Part shown: one piece after another, positions 58,140 to 64,000 of the stretch
How the letters are laid out: the number at the start of each line of letters is the position of its first letter
How positions within the stretch are numbered: the stretch's first letter is position 1
Assembly: GCA_034508935.3 (NCBI GenBank)
Contig: CM067446.1
Location: 56,235,134-56,299,133, forward strand
Source of the DNA: Berghia stephanieae
Lineage: Eukaryota; Mollusca; Gastropoda; Nudibranchia; Aeolidiidae
Reading direction: 5' to 3'
DNA: 64,000 bases
The notes under the pieces: generated by a model
Told to the model about the DNA's origin: nothing
Databases searched by the model: none
What the model saw: only the letters and a program-made list of their open reading frames with translations
Translations under genes and position numbers: made by a program

Positions 58140-58930
58140 AAATAAATGGCAAAGCTAACAAAATGCAGTCTCCTTAACAAGAAGAGACTGGAGATTGACA
58201 AGTGCTGCAACTAATTGAAAAATAATATCAGATGTTTCTCTTAACATGGTTGGAATATATGAGAGGATGTTAACATTTTTCAGTCTTCCATTAGCCCTCT
58301 CAACATGAATTCTACATGAAGCAATTTCTTTTGTTAATAAAATCTCATTTTCAGTAAATTTATTATGTAAAAAGGGAGGGATATTTACATTACTCCTTGA
58401 GGTAAAATATCTTGAATCAGGAAACCTTTATCTGCTAAAATTAAATCTCCAGGGCTTAAAATTAAAAGTTTTAGTAATCCACAATTTTGTACAATGACCT
58501 TATCCGAGACAGACCCTGGATAAAAGTTTAGAAACAAAATTTATCACACCATTTGGACTCACACCAACAAGAGCTTTAACAGAATTCATGGACCTATAAG
58601 AAGAATAAGTTAACCGGTGTTTTATCCATTTCTTTAGGAATAGCAATTTGGTCATCTGTACAATCAATGATCATTCTGCAATTTAGAAATCTTAAAAATG
58701 ATGATGGAGCTGATAGTTTATTTTTATCTCTAGAAGGGCATGTAACCTTCATAACGTTTTCAAAGAGAAGCTTATGCCTTATGTAAAACATGAATAAAAG
58801 TTTGTATAATATTTGTTATAGTACTTTCACTAACGCTAAACAATTGTGAAATATGAAGGTTAGTGTAGTTCTGTCTAAGTTTCATAAGTGTAATGAAAAT
58901 TTTATCTTTTAATGCCACGGTCTCTTCCTG
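58140..58930 (-). pseudogene. DDE_Tnp_4 transposase with HTH, frame-shifted
   Basis: Reverse strand in order: KDKIFITLMKLRQNYTN and ISQLFSVSESTITNIIQ (HTH_Tnp_4), FLRFLNCRMIIDCTD (first catalytic Asp), SMNSVKALVGVSPNG, SVSDKVIVQNCGLL, DLILADKGF (second Asp), SCRIHVERANGRLKN (catalytic Glu), and LVAALVNLQSLLVKETAF to the end. All three catalytic residues are present. The frame changes by one base about five times: near 58800, 58610, 58522 (an A run) and 58387, and probably upstream. Not translatable as written. Confidence 0.85.
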
Positions 58931-59209
58931 AACTTCCCATCCACTATAATAAATAATGTTACCTCTAAAGCACTCAACTTATTGAACAATAATATTAAAT
59001 ATTTTAAAAGAATGTACACCTGTCTCCATTCGAAGAACTTTTTCTGTAAGGCTTGAAACAGTGTAAGTGCATTGAATCTAACTAAGTTTGTTTTTTTTAA
59101 AGCTAGCTATTCCCTTATGTTTGTCTGTAATTTCTTGTTCTTGAATTAAATTTATTGTTCTATTTAAAATATCCTCACTTGTTCTACAATCTGTTTTTTT
59201 TAAAGATGG

Positions 59210-59359
59210 AATCCTGTGATGATGGTGACGAGAGTTGAGATGATGATGAGGGAGAAGATAATGATGATGAGGATGATGATGAGGAGGAAAATAATGATGA
59301 TGAGGAATCTGGTTTTTTTTAAAGGTGGGACTTTGTGATGATGATGAAGAGAGTTGAGC

Positions 59360-59441
<82 letters not shown>

Positions 59442-59490
59442 GATGATCATCATCATGATGATGATGATGGTGGCGGTGGTGGTGGTGGTG
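59210..59490. repeat. GAT microsatellite inside the THAP transposon
   Basis: Irregular then regular GAT units (best at 59358-59425). On the minus strand it would encode a Ser/Pro-rich or Asp-rich linker between the THAP finger and the DDE part. Confidence 0.9.
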
Positions 59491-59685
59491 GTCTTCTTGA
59501 TGTTGGTGCCAATTGAGATGGGGTGGGAATTCCTTGTGTCACTTTTCTTTTCTTTCTTTCTGGCTCTGATGGAAATAATTTATTTTTATTTCTGTCAAAC
59601 AATTCAGGGAGGTTGGCTTTGTCACCATCTCTGAAGTGACAAGAACACACTCTTGATGATGATGTTGGATCTTTTGTCCTTTCTC
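59491..59685 (-). pseudogene. THAP domain, second exon
   Basis: After an acceptor TTTTCAG on the minus strand, one frame reads SRVCSCHFRDGDKANLPEL through LFPSEPERKKRK. This is the second half of a THAP finger (C-x2-H, here CSCHF) with a basic tail. The phase from exon 1 is off by one; an extra base in the A4 run at 59672-59675 would explain it. Confidence 0.75.
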
Positions 59686-60183
59686 CTGAAAAGAAAAGAT
59701 TAAAAAAAAAACAGTAATTCTGTTGGGCATATTGATATTATTTAATTTGATAAGTACTTTGTTTTAGACTATCTTGTTTGACACCAGCTCAATGCATGAT
59801 AAATCAAAGGTGTGCAAGAGACTAGGTTACTGGTGGGTCTCTCGCCTGTCTTTTATGAAATCGCACATTCAGCAAAATGTCGCCCTTCCTCATTACTTCT
59901 TTTGATGATTTTGACTAGGTATATAAAAATATGAATTCTTAAATTTACACATTTAAAGTTGATCTTGGGATTGAGTGGGGCAAGACTGGCGTTTTCTATT
60001 TATTTCAGTCAGTACTGTACTGGCCAGTGCGGTGATGAAAACGTTGGAGTGTCAACAATCGGGCATTGGTAAAGGAGAGAGGTCCCTGCCGCCATCTTGC
60101 TTTGTTCACACAGAGTTGCCACCTCGGCTGTCGGGGAGGGGAGGCATGGCAGAGAATCAGAGAAACTTTCCAAAAAAGAGGAA

Positions 60184-60185
<2 letters not shown>

Positions 60186-60253
<68 letters not shown>

Positions 60254-60291
60254 CTGCGTGAGGCGGGGGGGGGGGGGGGGGGGGGGGGGAA
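60186..60291. repeat. GA microsatellite and poly-G run
   Basis: About 31 GA units (60187-60248) then about 24 G (60267-60290). Confidence 0.97.
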
Positions 60292-60647
60292 GGTTCCGTT
60301 GTTTTATTTATTTATTTTCATTTTGCCATAAAGGTATCGAGTTTAAAGTAAGATTTTAACAAATATTTTCTTCTCTTTCTTCTATTTTTCTCCTTTTAAA
60401 AAAATTATCACTTATCAGTAGAACTGAACTCTCATTCAGTTCATAGTTTATCTATCAGCCTCAGCATCAAAACGTGTAGATTGAGATATCATTTTTGCTT
60501 CAACTTCAATAAAAACCTAGTTTGGAATGTATTTTTATTTATAAAATATACACTTTAATCATAAAATATAGGTCTACGTAAGCTAGAACTTGACCTAGAT
60601 CTAGACTACGAACTCTATCAAATGTTCGACGAGGCGTGCGTGCTTAC

Positions 60648-60769
60648 CTGACTAAAGTGATCCACTTTTTCCTCAATTTGTTGTCTGCCTCTCCATTTGG
60701 AAATCTGTAAAACTTGCAGGAGTGACTCTCTGACTGGTGCAGACAATCTGGTACAAAACACTGGACCAT
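60648..60769 (-). CDS. THAP domain, first exon
   Basis: ATG at 60769 reads MVQCFVPDCLHQSES, KFYRFPNGEADNK and KKWITLVR. This is the start of a THAP zinc finger (M-x2-C-x4-C, FxxFP, KKW). A good donor CAG/GTAAGC ends it at 60648. THAP fingers in such transposons bind the element's own ends. An upstream Met in the same frame (60826) would add 19 residues, but THAP domains normally begin at the protein start. Confidence 0.8.
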
Positions 60770-61031
60770 ATTTAAGATAAAAATTGTTTTTTGAGCGATT
60801 TTCCAATTATTCCTTTCCCGGACCAAGCACGGATTTTTTTGTTTAGAGCCAGCCGGTTCGTTGCTAGGCGGACGTGACGTCAGACTGTGGAATCCTATTA
60901 TGTGAATTCGTTCTTTCCTTGTCTACATAATATCATCGTTATCTCATTTACCACTTTCATTAGAAAATGGGATAAAGAAATATGATCATGGTAATGATGG
61001 TGATGTTGATGATCATGATCATGGTCATGAT

Positions 61032-61097
61032 GATGACGAAGAAGAAGAAGAAGAAGAAGAAGAAGAAAAGAAGAAGAAGAAGAAGAAGAAGAAGAAT
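61032..61097. repeat. GAA microsatellite
   Basis: About 21 GAA units with one slip. Confidence 0.95.
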
Positions 61098-61189
61098 CAT
61101 CATATATTCCGGTTTCTATAGCGATAAACAGATGATAGCAATTGCTTACTCTTCTTAGGATAGAACGCTTGTCTACAGCAAATTACTTG

Positions 61190-61345
61190 CAGCTAGAACC
61201 AAACACCCAATCACTGTTGGATGGACGGAGTGTCCAAAAAAAAAAAAACAAAAAAAATCTCGACTGCACCCCGGATCGATCTCGATCGCTTTGCGCGGGA
61301 ACTGAGTGCTCTACCTACTGAGACATCTCTCTCTTCCCCCCCCCC
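61190..61345 (-). mobile_element. tRNA-derived SINE D, copy 2
   Basis: In reverse: CTCAGTAGGTAGAGCACTC (A-box region), GATCGAGATCGATCCGGG (B-box region), GTGCAGTCGAG, then T-rich words. The same order as at 3555-3690. A C run (61336-61350) sits at its head. Confidence 0.65.
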
Positions 61346-62213
61346 CCCCCCACTCCAAACTCTCCGATGGCGAGACTGAATTTCTTTTATGTTATTGCTC
61401 CCTGTCAAAACAGATGGGTTTTTGAGGTAATGTCAGGGTAATCGATGGGAGAAGTTTTGATGTAAAAAAAATTTGAAATTGAGACGACCCGGGCTTTGTT
61501 GTAGTTGGAGTGGCATCGCTGTTGGTATAAACAGTTAAAATATTATCGTCGAGTTGGATATATTGTTTTTTTAAATGAAACCAAAACGTTTAACTTAACA
61601 CACATTAATTCCTCGTTCATTTCCCACCTCACCCACCACCTACACAACTACCACAATTACTTAAGTATGTCCTACTTAATTACACGCACTTCTCACCGCT
61701 GTCCGTTCCCACATTAATTACCGCTGTCATCTCTAATGTAATATAACGTACTTGCTCACAGCCCGTGACAGAGCTAAGATCGTCATAGCTCCTACGATGA
61801 ACGTTGAACGCTCTTTTAGTTTGTTGATTTGTCTCTGCTACAGGCGACACATAGCGATTTTCTCTTCAAAATTGACTTTAAGTATTATACTCACCAATTT
61901 TGTCCGCCAGATCAATAACACCAGCACTCATAATTGTGTGCACGCTTAAACGTTTATAGTCTGATTGAGAAAATGTAGTGAGAACTAATTCCCCCAATCT
62001 TCGCTCAGAAAACAACAAGACAACGTCATTTATTATATTTAAATGTAATACACATTATTCTGAGTAGATTTGATCAAAATCATAATTTCTCGATGATTGT
62101 TAACAATATAAAATTGTATTCACATAACTGGACTGGTCCGTGTCTCTTAAACATTAACATTTCATTTAAAACGGTCCCTTGTAAGCCTGCGTCACTGTTT
62201 ATTGTTCACTATG

Positions 62214-62264
62214 TGTGTGTGCGCGCGCGCTCGCACGTGTCGTCTTTGTATGTGCGCGCGTATG

Positions 62265-62345
<81 letters not shown>
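62214..62345. repeat. TA then TG microsatellite with CG-rich edge
   Basis: GCGCGC near 62221-62229, about 25 TA units (62268-62314), then about 14 TG units. Confidence 0.95.
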
Positions 62346-62496
62346 TTGTTTGTGTGTGTTACCCGTCAGACGAACCGAACAGAGAACTGTTTGACCAGAA
62401 GACCACCTCTGCAACAATACAGTAGAAAATACTTGCCCAATTGATGATGCAATGGCTGGCAGATTGCATTCTCTTTCTATTTCTTAACTGATCCAC

Positions 62497-62696
62497 TCGG
62501 CCTCCCATAGTGGGCAGGGAGGCACTTACAGTGTCTTCTATCCCCCTATATCTGTTTTCCAACATGCTCTCTGCTTTTGTCTTGGGGTGAGATTACTTGG
62601 TTTTGTCCTAGCCCTGGCCGGATACCCTAGCTGAGAGGGAAACAGTCGAATGTACAGTTAGAGTTTTGGGAGATGATTTTATTTTGGTCTTGTAAA

Positions 62697-62697
<1 letters not shown>
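62497..62697 (+). mobile_element. Family C retroposon, 5' part
   Basis: CGGCCTCCCATAGTGGGCAG through CTTCTATCCCCCTATATC and GAGAGGGAAACAGTCGAATG to CTTGTAAATCATT, where an ATT microsatellite (62698-62787) replaces the 3' half. Confidence 0.85.

Positions 62698-62787
<90 letters not shown>
62698..62787. repeat. ATT microsatellite
   Basis: About 30 perfect ATT units grown from the ATCATT junction inside a family C copy. Confidence 0.97.
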
Positions 62788-63073
62788 GAGTATGAATGTG
62801 CTGTTGTGATGATAAAATAATGTGACTGTAATTTTTTAAAATATTGTAGTTTATAAGTGTGCCGTGTCTTTAGACGCGATTTTCTCCGTTTTTTAAATAT
62901 TTTTTTACCTCCCTCCTTCAAATGTGAATAACTTCGGCGCTAAATAAGATAATAACAAAATTCAAGCTGCATTTTGTACAGAAATGTTACCTCTATTCGA
63001 ATATCTAATAATTTTTCGACAGGTTCTGTCGGATCACCACACATTCACATACATTTTTGAATTTCTTCACCAG

Positions 63074-63225
63074 GTCAATCCTAATTCTGTGTCAGAGCAT
63101 TGTGGTCTCAAGCCAGGAGACGCCATTTTGAAAATCAATGACGCCAACTCTGATCAAATGACCCATGACGAGGCCAAGGGGGAAATAATCCGGTCCGGAA
63201 ACCAAATTGTCATGCTTATTGACAG
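63074..63225 (+). CDS. PDZ gene of PDLIM/Zasp type, coding exon 2
   Basis: Encodes VNPNSVSEHCGLKPGDAILK then INDANSDQM, THDEAKGEIIRSGNQIVM and LIDR, completing the PDZ domain begun at 46653 (residues 44-94 of the protein). The alpha-B helix starts with His74 (THDEA), as in class I PDZ domains that take Ser/Thr-x-hydrophobic C-termini. Acceptor TTCACCAG, donor GTCAGT. Ends two bases into a codon; later exons lie beyond 64000. Confidence 0.93.
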
Positions 63226-64000
63226 GTCAGTACTAAAGTGTTCGACAATTCAAGCTATGTTAGCAACATGGAGTCATGGTTAGCAACGATATTTTGAATA
63301 CCAGAGAAAAAGGGATAGACCGAATGCCGATGACGTCTCGAGTATATCATCCCCGGTTCCTTCCCTTGAGTCGAGCACCACCACCACATAACCATCGCTA
63401 CCAGCACTACTACTACAACCACCACATCACCATCCCTACCACCACTACTACAACCACCACCACCACATCACTATCCCCATCACCACTACTACAACCGCCA
63501 TCACATCACCATCCCTACCACCACTACTACAACCACCACCACCACATCACTATCCCCATCACCACTACTACAACCACCATCACATCACCATCCCTACCAC
63601 CACTACTACAACAACCGACCACCACATCACCATCTCTACCAACATTACTACTACAATAACCACTACCGCATCACCATCCTTACAACCACTACTACAACCA
63701 CCGCCACATCACCATGCCTACCACCAATACTACAACAGCTATCACATCACCATCCCTACACCACTACTACAACAACCCCCCACCACATCACCATCCCTCC
63801 CACCACAGTTCTACTACAACAACCACAACCACTTAATCCCTACCACCACTACTTCTTCAAAAACCACCACCACATCACCATCCTTACCACCACTACTACT
63901 ACATCAACCACCATCACATCACCATCCCTAACATCACTACAACTACAAATACAACCAAATCATCATCATCCCTGCCCTACCACCACTACTACAACAACCA
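63226..64000. other. Second intron of the PDZ gene (start)
   Basis: Mostly the minisatellite at 63370-64000. The 127-codon Thr/Pro/His-rich frame through it is an artefact. Confidence 0.8.
63370..64000. repeat. Minisatellite with 79-base higher-order unit
   Basis: Two related monomers of about 40 bases alternate: CATCCCTACCACCACTACTA and CTATCCCCATCACCACTACT types, each followed by CAACCACCACCACATCAC-like words. The pair repeats at 63431, 63510 and 63589 (79-base spacing), then becomes irregular and runs off the window end. Confidence 0.92.

Larger units (their letters stand above)
56434..60886 (-). mobile_element. THAP / HTH / DDE_Tnp_4 DNA transposon
   Basis: The ends are inverted and rich in CpG. 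Left GTGACGTCATCCC and AACGAACCGACTGGCTCT (56437-56485); the right end, reverse complemented, gives TGACGTCACGTCC and AACGAACCGGCTGGCTCT (60841-60882). Between them on the minus strand lie a split THAP finger, a low-complexity linker, an HTH and a DDE transposase. SINE A (57130) and SINE B (57555) have inserted between the 3' end of the coding part and the left end. THAP plus DDE_Tnp_4 suggests the PIF/Harbinger-ISL2EU side of DNA transposons. Target duplication not identified. Confidence 0.72.

Noticed and set aside
63276-63659. 127-codon Thr/Pro/His-rich frame
   Set aside because: Minisatellite translation downstream of the PDZ exon 2 donor.
63370-64000. Regularly spaced repeats that might suggest a CRISPR array
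   Set aside because: Eukaryotic context, spacers are also repeats, and no cas genes.

Overview
The window is animal nuclear DNA, probably lophotrochozoan and most likely from a mollusc. It is AT-rich, with long introns, GT-AG splice sites, many di- and trinucleotide microsatellites, tRNA-derived SINEs and several DNA-transposon families. The mollusc call is inference; the sequence does not settle it.

Two host genes can be supported, both on the + strand. (1) SUZ12, the Polycomb Repressive Complex 2 subunit, is complete from ATG to stop in 15 coding exons between 1613 and 35304. Exon phases fit throughout except in exon 14 (29281-29359), which is one base short and would truncate the protein before the end of the VEFS box. 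(2) The first two coding exons of a PDZ gene of the PDLIM/Zasp (ALP-Enigma) type lie at 46653-46781 and 63074-63225, around a 16.3 kb first intron. Together they encode almost exactly one PDZ domain; the gene runs out of the window to the right.

Everything else recognised is repeat or transposon. SUZ12 introns hold a foldback repeat (2113-2356), a pogo/Tigger-like remnant (4781-5829), a hAT element with clear inverted ends and a BED-finger transposase (13844-16516) inserted into an older coding repeat, a fossil DIRS-like retroelement (about 25380-27000), tRNA SINEs, a tandemly duplicated block (30311-33250) and two almost identical copies of a short retroposon ('family E'). The stretch 35305-46652 has no gene and is packed with copies of a roughly 530 bp retroposon ('family C'), two 247-bp hAT-type MITEs, a pogo-type MITE (42041-43232) nested both inside and around family C copies, and a LINE fragment. 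The first intron of the PDZ gene carries a decayed THAP + HTH + DDE_Tnp_4 transposon (about 56434-60886) with SINEs inside it.

Main points for a second look: families C and E end in hairpins with nearly the same loop but entirely different, self-complementary stems; family C is complete at about 530 bp, has target-site duplications and is seen in one orientation only; a three-layer nested insertion gives relative ages; a CORE-like block occurs in SINE A; and one-base discrepancies, several at homopolymers, recur across unrelated coding segments, which suggests consensus errors as well as real decay.
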